NCBI GenBank assembly: GCA_016929735.1
Contig: JAFGID010000022.1
Span: 1-17,076, forward strand
Source of the DNA: Ignavibacteriales bacterium
GTDB lineage: Bacteria > Bacteroidota > Ignavibacteria > Ignavibacteriales > Melioribacteraceae
Reading direction: 5' to 3'
Length of the DNA stretch: 17,076 nt
Part shown: piece by piece, positions 1-6,614 of the stretch
Position numbering within the stretch: the stretch's first letter is position 1
How the letters are laid out: every line of letters starts with the position of its first letter
Program-made: the position numbers and the translations under genes
The notes under the pieces: model-generated
Seen by the model: only the letters and a program-made list of their open reading frames with translations
Told to the model about the DNA's origin: nothing
Database searches by the model: none

Positions 1-27
1 CCCGGATTAAAAAAATCAAGTTGGTAA
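1..27 (+). CDS. rpsN: 30S ribosomal protein S14 (uS14), C-terminal end only
   Basis: The window opens inside a gene. Reading from base 1 gives PGLKKSSW followed by TAA at 25-27. S14 proteins typically end in a G-(V/L/I)-K-K-(A/S)-S-W tail, and rpsN is the standard gene immediately upstream of rpsH in the spc operon, so both sequence and position agree. Only eight residues are visible, so it cannot be told whether this is the zinc-binding short form or the longer zinc-free form. The rpsH ribosome-binding site (AAGGAG, 31-36) starts 3 nt after the stop. Confidence 0.85.
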   Translation, partial: PGLKKSSW

Positions 28-44
28 AAAAAGGAGAAATATAA

Positions 45-440
45 ATGCCGATGACTGATCCAATTGCAGATTATTTGACACGATTAAAAAATGCGATTAA
101 AGCTCGCAAGAAATATGTTGATATTCCATCTTCTAAGATGAAAGTTGCGATGTCGCATATTTTAAAAGACAACAAATTTGTTAAAGATTTCGATGTTATT
201 GAAGATAATAAACAAAATATATTGAGAATTCGTTTGCAATATATTGATGGTGCATCTTCAATTACGGGATTAAAAAGAATAAGTACACCAGGTTTGAGAA
301 GATATGTTGATCAGTACCACCTCCCACGCGTTTTAAATGGACTTGGTATTGCAATATTATCGACCTCAAAAGGTGTGTTAAGTAATGTTCAAGCAAAAGC
401 CCAGTCAGTCGGGGGCGAAGTAATTTGCTATATTTGGTAA
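45..440 (+). CDS. rpsH: 30S ribosomal protein S8 (uS8)
   Basis: S8 binds the central domain of 16S rRNA (helix 21) early in 30S assembly, and in E. coli it is the translational repressor of the spc operon. The 131-residue length is normal for the family. The N-terminus TDPIADYLTRLKNA (4-17) and the C-terminal block GLGIAILSTSKG (99-110) followed by GGEVICYIW (123-131) are diagnostic. The ATG at 45 is chosen because AAGGAG at 31-36 sits 8 nt upstream. A second in-frame ATG at 51 would also give a plausible S8 start (MTDPIADY) but is 14 nt from that site. The gene lies between rpsN and rplF in standard spc order. Whether this lineage uses S8 autoregulation cannot be seen here, because the regulatory target would be upstream of the window. 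Confidence 0.98.
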   Translation: MPMTDPIADYLTRLKNAIKARKKYVDIPSSKMKVAMSHILKDNKFVKDFDVIEDNKQNILRIRLQYIDGASSITGLKRISTPGLRRYVDQYHLPRVLNGLGIAILSTSKGVLSNVQAKAQSVGGEVICYIW

Positions 441-460
441 TTATTGAAAGAGGTTTTTAA

Positions 461-997
461 ATGTCAAGAGTTGGAAAAAAAATTGTAGAACTTAAAGGTG
501 TAACAGTAACACATAAAGATAATCTGTTAACGGTAAAAGGCAAAATGGGTGAATTGCAAAAGTCGTTTGACCCTAGATTATCAATAGAAATCAATGGCGA
601 AGAATTGCAGGTTAAGAGACCCAATGATCAAAAAGAAATCAGAGCTTTGCATGGTTTGACAAGAGCATTGATTCAAAATATGGTTACTGGTGTTAGTGAC
701 GGTTACTCTAAAAAATTAGACATTGTTGGTGTTGGATATAGAGCTGAACTAAAAGGTGAGAATTTATTAATGGTTTTGGGTTACTCTCATCCTATTTATT
801 TTATTCCACCAAAAGAAATTAAAATTGAAGTACCGACTCCTACTTCTATAATAGTTAGCGGAATTGACAAAGAACTTGTAGGATTGGTATCTGCAAAAAT
901 TCGTTCGTTTAGAAAACCTGAACCTTATAAAGGTAAGGGTATTAAATATACTGATGAAATCATCACAAGAAAAGCTGGTAAGACTGCAGCTGGATGA
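461..997 (+). CDS. rplF: 50S ribosomal protein L6 (uL6)
   Basis: L6 sits near the sarcin-ricin loop and the base of the L7/L12 stalk on the large subunit. The protein has the normal 178 residues with two tandem L6 folds. Visible landmarks are the N-terminal MSRVGKK, VGVGYRA at 89-95, LGYSHP at 106-111 and the bacterial L6 signature EPYKGKGIKY at 154-163, followed by the basic ITRKAGKTAAG tail. AAGAGG at 448-453 lies 7 nt before the ATG, a good ribosome-binding site. It starts 20 nt after the rpsH stop. The stop codon is TGA (995-997), while neighbouring genes mostly use TAA; with family-length protein on both sides this shows UGA is read as stop in this organism. Confidence 0.98.
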   Translation: MSRVGKKIVELKGVTVTHKDNLLTVKGKMGELQKSFDPRLSIEINGEELQVKRPNDQKEIRALHGLTRALIQNMVTGVSDGYSKKLDIVGVGYRAELKGENLLMVLGYSHPIYFIPPKEIKIEVPTPTSIIVSGIDKELVGLVSAKIRSFRKPEPYKGKGIKYTDEIITRKAGKTAAG

Positions 998-1021
998 TAA
1001 TTTAAGATAAGGAGATTTTTT

Positions 1022-1387
1022 ATGGATAAAAAATTAATAAAAACCAGAAATAGAAGAAGGATAAGAATTAAAAAAGATATTCTTGGAACAGCAGAAAAAC
1101 CGAGAATGATTGTATATAGAAGTTTAAAGCAGTGCTATGTGCAGTTAGTGGATGATAACACAGGAAGTACTTTACTTTCCGCATCAACCTTATCAAAAGA
1201 TATTCAAGAGATAGTAAAGTCGGCGAAAGGAAAAGTAGAAAAGGCAAAGATTGTAGGGAAGTATATAGGAGAAAAAGCTGTTGAAGCAGGGATAAAAACA
1301 GTTGTCTTCGATAGAAACATTTACAAATTTCATGGTAGAATAAAGGCAATTGCAGAAGGCGCAAAAGAAAGCGGTATAAAAGTATAA
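1022..1387 (+). CDS. rplR: 50S ribosomal protein L18 (uL18)
   Basis: L18 binds 5S rRNA and helps dock it into the central protuberance of the 50S subunit. The 121 residues match the family: a very basic N-terminus (KTRNRRRIRIKK) for RNA contact, PRMIVYRSLKQCYVQLVDD in the place of the usual PR-L-x-V-(F/Y)-RS-x-K-x-Y-x-Q-x-(I/V)-DD block, and the C-terminal FDRNIYKFHGRIKAIAEGA. AAGGAG (1009-1014) precedes the ATG by 7 nt. In the usual spc operon rpsE would follow directly. Here the TAA (1385-1387) is followed after only 4 nt by a tRNA-Gln gene, so the 3' end of the rplR message would be set by tRNA 5' processing if the two are co-transcribed. Confidence 0.97.
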   Translation: MDKKLIKTRNRRRIRIKKDILGTAEKPRMIVYRSLKQCYVQLVDDNTGSTLLSASTLSKDIQEIVKSAKGKVEKAKIVGKYIGEKAVEAGIKTVVFDRNIYKFHGRIKAIAEGAKESGIKV

Positions 1388-1391
1388 AAAT

Positions 1392-1462
1392 TGCCGGGTC
1401 GTCTAATGGTAGGACTACGCCCTTTGGAGGCGTCTGTAGAGGTTCGAATCCTCTCCCGGCAG
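1392..1462 (+). tRNA. trnQ: tRNA-Gln (anticodon UUG) inside the spc operon
   Basis: A complete 71-nt cloverleaf can be folded by eye. The acceptor stem is TGCCGGG (1392-1398) with CCCGGCA (1455-1461). The D arm is GTCT/GGAC closing a loop that contains the conserved GG. The anticodon stem is ACGCC (1417-1421) with GGCGT (1429-1433), closing the loop CTTTGGA (1422-1428), whose anticodon TTG at 1424-1426 decodes CAA glutamine codons. The T arm is AGAGG/CCTCT around TTCGAAT (1443-1449). The first pair U1-A72 and the discriminator G (1462) are typical of glutamine tRNAs. CCA is not encoded (CAA follows), so it must be added enzymatically. The gene is co-oriented with the operon, 4 nt after the rplR stop and 34 nt before the chosen rpsE start. 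No separate promoter or terminator is evident, so it is probably cut out of the ribosomal-protein transcript. Confidence 0.95.
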
Positions 1463-1496
1463 CAAAAAATATAAAACGAAAAGTTGGAGTTTGAAT

Positions 1497-2006
1497 TTGA
1501 AAGCTAAAAAAGTAACTGTACTTGAAGGATTAAAAGAAAAAGTAGTCCATATCAATCGTGTTGCTAAAGTTGTAAAAGGTGGTAGAAGATTTAGTTTTAA
1601 CGCAATTGTTGTTGTTGGGGATGGTAATGGACATGTAGGTGTAGGATTAGGAAAAGCGAATGAAGTTGCTGACGCAATTTCAAAAGGTGTTGATGATGCA
1701 AAGAAAAATGTTTATAAAGTTTCAATTATAAACGGAACAGTTCCACATGAAATAATTGGTAAATACGGTGCGGGGCGTGTATTATTAAAACCCGCTTCTG
1801 CAGGTACAGGTCTGATTGCTGGTAGTGGGGTAAGGGCAGTTCTTGAGTCTGCAGGTGTTACTGATGTGCTTACTAAATCTTTAGGTTCAAGTAATCCTCA
1901 TAATCAAGTAAAGGCGACTCTGAATGGATTATTAAATTTAATTGATGCTAGAAGAATGGCAGATAAAAGAGCAATTACAGTAAAAGAAGTGTTTAATATT
2001 GCATAG
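1497..2006 (+). CDS. rpsE: 30S ribosomal protein S5 (uS5), TTG start
   Basis: S5 helps shape the mRNA entry channel and decoding fidelity on the small subunit. From the TTG at 1497 the protein has 169 residues. The dsRNA-binding-like N-terminal domain shows KGGRRFSFNAIVVVGDGNG (27-45), the S5 signature, followed by GVGLGKANEVADAI. The C-terminal domain carries GTGLIAGSGVRAVLESAG (103-120). Two in-frame TTG codons compete: 1491 lies only 1 nt after the GGAG at 1486-1489, whereas 1497 lies 7 nt after it, so 1497 is preferred (the alternative adds two residues). The leader is the 34-nt stretch left after the tRNA-Gln discriminator base, so this message probably begins at a tRNA 3'-processing site. 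Confidence 0.97.
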   Translation: MKAKKVTVLEGLKEKVVHINRVAKVVKGGRRFSFNAIVVVGDGNGHVGVGLGKANEVADAISKGVDDAKKNVYKVSIINGTVPHEIIGKYGAGRVLLKPASAGTGLIAGSGVRAVLESAGVTDVLTKSLGSSNPHNQVKATLNGLLNLIDARRMADKRAITVKEVFNIA

Positions 2007-2015
2007 AGGGAATTT

Positions 2016-2204
2016 ATGGCTAATAAAATTAAAATAACACAAACGAAAAGTATAATTGATAGACCGAAGAAACAGAAATTGACTATTGAAGCATTAGGTT
2101 TAGGAAGACCAAATTATTTCGTAATTCATAATGACACTCCTCAAATAAGAGGAATGATTAATAAAGTATCTCATCTTGTTAAAGTAGAAGAAATTAAAGA
2201 ATAA
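2016..2204 (+). CDS. rpmD: 50S ribosomal protein L30 (uL30)
   Basis: This is a small 62-residue protein of the large subunit. It has the short bacterial L30 form: a beta strand KIKITQTKSII, the basic stretch DRPKKQKLTIEALGLGRPN (16-34), and the ending GMINKVSHLVKVEEI, matching the family pattern in which a G-L-x-(R/K) segment is followed by a GM(I/V)xKVxHLV segment. GAGGG at 2006-2010 overlaps the last base of the rpsE stop and sits 5 nt before the ATG, so translation is closely coupled to rpsE. Order rpsE-rpmD-rplO is standard for the spc operon. Confidence 0.97.
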   Translation: MANKIKITQTKSIIDRPKKQKLTIEALGLGRPNYFVIHNDTPQIRGMINKVSHLVKVEEIKE

Positions 2205-2232
2205 ATTTTAGAAAGAATTTTTGGGAAATAAA

Positions 2233-2697
2233 ATGGATGTATTAAGTAACTTAAAATATGCAACTGGTTCAAGGAAGAAAAGAAAGAGAGTAGGTCGTGG
2301 CGAAGGTTCAGGGCATGGTGGAACTAGCACAAGAGGAAGCAACGGTCAGAAATCTCGTGCTGGTGCAAAATATCGTGCTTGGTTCGAAGGTGGGCAGATG
2401 CCGTTGCAAAGAAGGATTCCTAAGCGAGGTTTTACCAGTGTATTCAAAACCAAGTATGAGGTCATAAATCTTAGTAAAATCCAAGAATGGATTGATAATA
2501 AAAAAATAGAGAATGATTCTATTAATGCTCAGATGCTGTATGAAGCAGGAATATTAAGAAAAGTTACAAGTCTATATAAAATTTTAGGTGATGGGAAGTT
2601 GATATCTAAAATTAGTATTGAAGCTCATGCATTTAGTAAAAGTGCAAAAGAGAAAATTGAAGCAATCGGTGGAACAATAAAAGAGATTAAAAAGTAA
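2233..2697 (+). CDS. rplO: 50S ribosomal protein L15 (uL15)
   Basis: L15 is a late-assembling large-subunit protein with a long glycine- and basic-rich N-terminal extension that threads through 23S rRNA. Here SRKKRKRVGRGEGSGHGG (13-30) and GSNGQKSRAG form that extension, and FEGGQMPLQRRIPKRGF (51-67) is the family signature. The length is 154 residues. An in-frame TTG at 2221 would add four residues (MGNK), but the family usually begins M-x-L-x-x-L-K as seen from the ATG at 2233, and GGGA at 2223-2226 can serve that ATG with 6 nt spacing, so 2233 is preferred. The stop TAA (2695-2697) shares its last base with the secY ATG, implying translational coupling. Confidence 0.96.
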   Translation: MDVLSNLKYATGSRKKRKRVGRGEGSGHGGTSTRGSNGQKSRAGAKYRAWFEGGQMPLQRRIPKRGFTSVFKTKYEVINLSKIQEWIDNKKIENDSINAQMLYEAGILRKVTSLYKILGDGKLISKISIEAHAFSKSAKEKIEAIGGTIKEIKK

Positions 2698-4031
2698 TGA
2701 GTAAATTAGAAAGTTTCCGTAATATCTTCAAGATCCACGATCTTAGACAGCGAATACTTTATACTCTCGGTTTGTTGTTTATTGTGAGAGTTGGTTCGCA
2801 TATAACATTACCCGGTATTGATTCGACTGTATTAGCTAACGCTATGGCGAATAGAAGCACAGACAATTTAATGGGTTTGTATGATATGTTTGCAGGAGGT
2901 GCATTTTCTAATGCTGCTATTTTTGCTCTTGGAATAATGCCATATATCAGTGCTTCGATTATTATTCAGTTACTTGGTGCAATTGTTCCTTATTTCCAGA
3001 AACTTCAGAGAGAGGGTGAAGAAGGTAGGAAAAAAATTACACAATTAACCCGTTATGGTACAGTGTTAATTTCTGCTCCTCAAGCGTTTGGAACTATCTC
3101 GGTGTTGAAATCTTATACTTTCCAGGGTATGCCAGTTGTTCCGTTGGAAATTCAGGGTTTCTGGTTCACACTTACTGCAGTGTTATTCTTAGTAACGGGT
3201 ACCGTGTTTATGATGTGGATGGGTGAGCAAATTACTGATAAAGGTATTGGTAATGGTATATCCTTAATAATTTTTATTAATATTATCAACAGATTACCTT
3301 TCGCAATTCTTGATGAGATTAGATTGTTGCAGATGGGTGATAGGAATTTTATTATTGAAATTATAATTCTTGTTTTAATGGCTTTTATTATTGCGGGAGT
3401 TGTATTAGTTACACAAGGGACGAGGAGAATCCCTGTCCAATATGCGAAGCGCGTAATTGGTAGGAAGGTCTATGGGGGAGTCACTCAGTATATTCCATTA
3501 AGGGTTAATACAGCTGGAGTGATGCCAATTATTTTCGCTCAAGCTATTATGTTTATACCAAGTACTATTTTGTCCTTCTTTCCTGAAAATGAATTTATGC
3601 AAACATTAGCGGGATTTTTTAGTTACAATTCATACACCTATGCTGGGATTTATGCAATTATGATTATATTCTTTACTTATTTTTATACTGCTATTGCATT
3701 TAATCCTCAGGATGTTGCGGAGAACATGAAAAAGCAAGGTGGATTTATCCCGGGTATTAGGCCGGGAAAACAAACGTCTGAATTTATTGATAATATATTA
3801 ACTAAGATTACCCTGCCCGGTTCGATATTCTTAGCTATTGTTGCAATACTCCCTACTTTTATAAGTAAGATGGGGGTATCAGGTAGCTTTGCTTCATTCT
3901 TTGGTGGAACGAGTTTGTTAATTATTGTTGGTGTAGCATTAGATACATTGCAGCAAATTGAATCACATTTAACAATGCGTCATTATGATGGTTTTATGAA
4001 ATCGGGTAAATTAAAAGGGCGGCGAAGTTAA
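2697..4031 (+). CDS. secY: Protein translocase subunit SecY
   Basis: SecY is the pore of the SecYEG inner-membrane translocon. It passes unfolded secretory proteins driven by SecA and inserts membrane proteins from the ribosome. The 444-residue length and pattern of about ten hydrophobic segments fit the family. Landmarks are the plug region MFAGGAFSNAAIFALGIMPY (64-83), the cytoplasmic QREGEEGRKKITQLTRYGT (104-122), GEQITDKGIGNGISL (176-190), the loop RRIPVQYAKR (243-252), IPLRVNTAGVMPIIFA (266-281) and QGGFIPGIRPGKQT in the large C-terminal cytoplasmic loop. The start overlaps the rplO stop by one base. In many bacteria adk follows; here map begins 11 nt after the stop, an arrangement also found in other Bacteroidetes/Chlorobi-type genomes. 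Nothing is truncated. Confidence 0.98.
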   Translation: MSKLESFRNIFKIHDLRQRILYTLGLLFIVRVGSHITLPGIDSTVLANAMANRSTDNLMGLYDMFAGGAFSNAAIFALGIMPYISASIIIQLLGAIVPYFQKLQREGEEGRKKITQLTRYGTVLISAPQAFGTISVLKSYTFQGMPVVPLEIQGFWFTLTAVLFLVTGTVFMMWMGEQITDKGIGNGISLIIFINIINRLPFAILDEIRLLQMGDRNFIIEIIILVLMAFIIAGVVLVTQGTRRIPVQYAKRVIGRKVYGGVTQYIPLRVNTAGVMPIIFAQAIMFIPSTILSFFPENEFMQTLAGFFSYNSYTYAGIYAIMIIFFTYFYTAIAFNPQDVAENMKKQGGFIPGIRPGKQTSEFIDNILTKITLPGSIFLAIVAILPTFISKMGVSGSFASFFGGTSLLIIVGVALDTLQQIESHLTMRHYDGFMKSGKLKGRRS

Positions 4032-4042
4032 TAAGGTTTATT

Positions 4043-4804
4043 TTGATATTAATTAAATCTAAAAAAGAAATAGAATATATAAGAGAAAGTTGTAAAATTG
4101 TTGCCGAAACTCTGCAGTTAGTAAAAAGTTATGCAAAGGAAAATGTTACAACATTAGAATTAGATAAGATAGCAGAGGATTACATTTTGTCAAATTTAGC
4201 AATACCTGCATTTAAAGGGTATTCGCAAGGTGGTTCGGTTGTTTATCCAGCTACTTTATGTACTTCGATTAATGAAGAAGTAGTACATGGAATACCGAGC
4301 AATAAAGTTCTTAAAGATGGTGATATTTTGTCGGTTGATGTCGGTGTAAAAAAAAATGGTTATTTCGGTGATGCAGCTATTTCAATTGCAATTGGAAATG
4401 TAAGCAACGAAAAAAGAAACTTGCTGGAAGTAACTGAAAAATCACTTTATGTTGGAATTGAAGAAGCAAAAGTCAATAACAGGATTGGTGATATTTCAAA
4501 TGCAATACAATCGTATGTTGAAAAAAACGGCTGTTCAGTTGTCAGAGCATTATGCGGTCACGGAGTTGGAAAAAAATTACATGAGGAACCGCAAATCCCA
4601 AATTATGGTGAAAAATCTCAAGGACCGATTTTGAAAAATGGAATGACATTAGCGATTGAACCGATGGTAAATATGGGAACGTATAAAATTAATGTTGCTA
4701 ATGATGGATGGACTGTAATTACGGAAGACAATTTACCTTCAGCACATTTTGAACATACTATTGCAATTATTAATGGAAGGGCAGAAATTTTAACAAAAAT
4801 ATAA
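4043..4804 (+). CDS. map: Methionine aminopeptidase, type I; TTG start
   Basis: Removes the N-terminal methionine from nascent cytosolic proteins after deformylation, when the second residue is small. The 253 residues form a single pita-bread domain without an N-terminal extension, so it is type Ia. All expected catalytic residues are visible: His82 (HGIP), metal ligands Asp99 (SVDVG) and Asp110 (FGDAA), His173 (CGHGVG), Glu206 (AIEP) and Glu237 (HFEHT). The TTG at 4043 is supported by AAGG at 4033-4036 with 6 nt spacing and by the protein beginning M-I-L-I-K-S-x-x-E-I, as family members do. It lies between secY and infA, and the infA ATG follows its stop after a single base. An out-of-frame open stretch inside the gene has no independent support. 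Confidence 0.97.
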   Translation: MILIKSKKEIEYIRESCKIVAETLQLVKSYAKENVTTLELDKIAEDYILSNLAIPAFKGYSQGGSVVYPATLCTSINEEVVHGIPSNKVLKDGDILSVDVGVKKNGYFGDAAISIAIGNVSNEKRNLLEVTEKSLYVGIEEAKVNNRIGDISNAIQSYVEKNGCSVVRALCGHGVGKKLHEEPQIPNYGEKSQGPILKNGMTLAIEPMVNMGTYKINVANDGWTVITEDNLPSAHFEHTIAIINGRAEILTKI

Positions 4805-4805
4805 T

Positions 4806-5024
4806 ATGGCTAAACAAGGACCAATAAAAGTTGATGGTGTAATTATTGAAACTCTTCCAAATGCTCATTTCAGGGTAAAACTTGATAACGGTCATATCGT
4901 ATTTGCTCATATTTCAGGAAAAATGAGAATGCATTTTATTAAAATATTAGTTGGCGATAGGGTAGCGATTGAATTGTCACCATACGATTTATCAAAAGGA
5001 AGAATTACATATCGTTATAAATAA
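4806..5024 (+). CDS. infA: Translation initiation factor IF-1
   Basis: IF-1 binds the 30S A site during initiation and assists IF-2 and IF-3. The 72-residue OB-fold protein matches the bacterial consensus closely: ETLPNAHFRVKLDNGH (15-30), FAHISGKMRMH (33-43) and the ending LSPYDLSKGRITYRYK (57-72). The start ATG follows the map stop codon by one base, and no Shine-Dalgarno sequence is obvious in the AT-rich map end, so it probably depends on translational coupling with map. Order map-infA-rpmJ is standard for lineages that fuse the spc and alpha operons. Confidence 0.98.
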   Translation: MAKQGPIKVDGVIIETLPNAHFRVKLDNGHIVFAHISGKMRMHFIKILVGDRVAIELSPYDLSKGRITYRYK

Positions 5025-5035
5025 AAGGTAAATAA

Positions 5036-5149
5036 ATGAAAGTTAGAGCATCAGTTAAAAAAATGTGTGAAAATTGTAAGATAATCAGGCGAAAGGGTGT
5101 AGTTAGAGTTATCTGTAAAAATAAAAAACATAAACAAAGACAAGGTTAA
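5036..5149 (+). CDS. rpmJ: 50S ribosomal protein L36 (bL36), zinc-ribbon form
   Basis: This 37-residue gene starts at ATG 5036 and stops at TAA 5147-5149. It reads MKVRASVKKMC, then ENCKIIRRKGVVRVIC and finally KNKKHKQRQG, the classic short L36. Cys11, Cys14, Cys27 and His32 make the CCCH zinc ribbon, so this is the zinc-dependent form rather than the zinc-free paralogue some bacteria induce under zinc limitation. L36 stabilises the rRNA core near the L7/L12 stalk base. It lies 11 nt after infA and 17 nt before rpsM, its usual place. Confidence 0.97.
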   Translation: MKVRASVKKMCENCKIIRRKGVVRVICKNKKHKQRQG

Positions 5150-5166
5150 TAAAAGGAGGTATTAGT

Positions 5167-5550
5167 TTGGCGCGTATTGCGGGTATTGATCTACCAAAAA
5201 ATAAAAAAGTATATATCGGTCTGACATATATTTATGGAATTGGTCAGGCAGCATCAAAAAAGATTTTAGAAAAAGCAAAAGTTAATCCTGATAAGAGAGT
5301 TCATGAGCTAACTGAAGAGGAAATTGCTACAATCCGTTCTATTATGACTTCTGAATTTAAGGTTGAAGGTTCTTTAAGAACAGAAGTTCAACAAAATATT
5401 AAGAGATTGATGGATATTGGAAGTTATAGGGGTTTACGTCATAGAAGAGGGTTACCTGCAAGAGGTCAAAGAACACGTACAAATTCAAGAACAAGAAAAG
5501 GTAAAAGAAAAACTGTTGCAGGCAAAAAGAAAGCTGTTACTAAGAAATAA
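5167..5550 (+). CDS. rpsM: 30S ribosomal protein S13 (uS13), TTG start
   Basis: S13 lies in the 30S head and forms the A- and B-type intersubunit bridges with L5 and 23S rRNA, with its C-terminal tail touching P-site tRNA. The 127 residues include MARIAGIDLP at the N-terminus, the helix-hairpin-helix-like YIYGIGQAASKKIL (21-34) and the signature GLRHRRGLPARGQRT (89-103). It ends in a basic tail. TTG 5167 is preceded by a strong AAGGAGGT at 5153-5160 with 6 nt spacing and no better start is available. This is the first gene of the alpha-operon segment (rpsM-rpsK-rpsD-rpoA-rplQ), joined to the spc segment without a detectable promoter or terminator. Confidence 0.98.
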   Translation: MARIAGIDLPKNKKVYIGLTYIYGIGQAASKKILEKAKVNPDKRVHELTEEEIATIRSIMTSEFKVEGSLRTEVQQNIKRLMDIGSYRGLRHRRGLPARGQRTRTNSRTRKGKRKTVAGKKKAVTKK

Positions 5551-5570
5551 TAAAAATTAGGAGATAAATT

Positions 5571-5957
5571 GTGGCGAAAGCTGTAAAGAAAACTAAAAAG
5601 AAAATTCACGTAGATGCTGTTGGCATTGCACATATCAAAGCATCGTTTAATAATGTAATAGTTACTATTACAGATATATATGGAAATACTATTTCGTGGT
5701 CTTCGGCAGGAAAGAATGGGTTCAAAGGTTCAAGAAAAAATACTCCTTATGCATCTCAGGTTACTGCAGCTGCAGCTGCAAAAGAAGCATACGATTTAGG
5801 ATTGAGAAAAATTGATGTTTTCATTAAAGGTCCGGGTTCTGGTAGAGAAGCAGCAATTAGATCACTTAGTACAGCTGGGCTTACGATTATGGCTATTAGA
5901 GATATTACACCAATACCACATAATGGTTGTCGTCCACCAAAGAAAAGAAGAGTTTAA
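5571..5957 (+). CDS. rpsK: 30S ribosomal protein S11 (uS11), GTG start
   Basis: S11 is in the 30S platform near the E site and interacts with S7, S18 and S21. Its 128 residues begin with a lysine-rich tail, then HIKASFNNVIVTITD (21-35), the ATPYAS-like NTPYASQ, KGPGSGRE (86-93) and the invariant PHNGCRPPKKRRV (116-128). The Asn-Gly at 118-119 is the position that becomes isoaspartate in E. coli S11. The GTG start at 5571 is chosen because TAGGAG (5558-5563) lies 7 nt upstream and the protein begins with the expected MAKA. The gap to rpsM is 20 nt and to rpsD 13 nt. Confidence 0.98.
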   Translation: MAKAVKKTKKKIHVDAVGIAHIKASFNNVIVTITDIYGNTISWSSAGKNGFKGSRKNTPYASQVTAAAAAKEAYDLGLRKIDVFIKGPGSGREAAIRSLSTAGLTIMAIRDITPIPHNGCRPPKKRRV

Positions 5958-5970
5958 TAGGAGTTAATTT

Positions 5971-6597
5971 ATGGCAAGATACATTGATGCAAATTGTAAA
6001 CTTTGCAGAAGAGAAAAACAAAAATTATTTTTAAAGGGAAGTCGTTGTAATACAGACAAATGTTCTCTTGAGAAAAGAAATTATATACCCGGTCAACATG
6101 GTCTTAGCAGAAGAATGAAATTTTCGGAGTATGGTGTTCAGTTAAGAGAAAAGCAAAAAGTTAAAAGAATGTATGGATTAGTCGAGACACAATTTAAAAA
6201 TTATTACGAAAAAGCATTAAGGCAAAAAGGGGTTACGGGTGCAAATTTAATTAAATTACTTGAAAGAAGATTAGATAACATTGTCTTTAGACTTGGTTTT
6301 GCTGCTTCACGAAAAGAAGCAAGACAGCTTGTACTTCACCGACATTTTTTAGTAAACGATAAATTAGTAAATATTCCATCTTATCTTGTATCAACAGGTG
6401 ATGTAATATCTGTTCGAGAAAAAAGTAAGCAACTCGATGTTATTCACAAATCATTAAGAAAAGTTAAAGACCATCAATATTCTTGGCTAGAAGTTGATAA
6501 AGCTAAATTGACAGGTACAATTCTACAAATTCCAGAGCGAGAAGAAATTCCGATTCAAGCTAATGAGCAATTAATAATCGAGTTATATTCTAAGTAA
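5971..6597 (+). CDS. rpsD: 30S ribosomal protein S4 (uS4), zinc-binding form
   Basis: S4 is a primary binding protein that nucleates 30S assembly at the five-way junction of 16S rRNA, and in E. coli and Bacillus it represses its own operon. The 208 residues show a four-cysteine N-terminal zinc motif: Cys9, Cys12, Cys26 and Cys31 (C-x2-C-x13-C-x4-C), as in Thermus S4 and unlike E. coli S4. IPGQHGLSRR follows at about 39-48. The S4 RNA-binding domain includes RRLDNIVFRLGFAASRKEAR (101-120). TAGGAG at 5958-5963 lies 7 nt before the ATG. It is immediately upstream of rpoA, as usual. Confidence 0.98.
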   Translation: MARYIDANCKLCRREKQKLFLKGSRCNTDKCSLEKRNYIPGQHGLSRRMKFSEYGVQLREKQKVKRMYGLVETQFKNYYEKALRQKGVTGANLIKLLERRLDNIVFRLGFAASRKEARQLVLHRHFLVNDKLVNIPSYLVSTGDVISVREKSKQLDVIHKSLRKVKDHQYSWLEVDKAKLTGTILQIPEREEIPIQANEQLIIELYSK

Positions 6598-6614
6598 TAA
6601 CAAATGAGGTTAAG

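Noticed and set aside
1443..1462. The tRNA-Gln 3' end as an attachment site for an integrated element.
   Set aside because: No integrase, no phage genes and no second copy of the tRNA 3' end were seen in the window; ribosomal genes continue on both sides.
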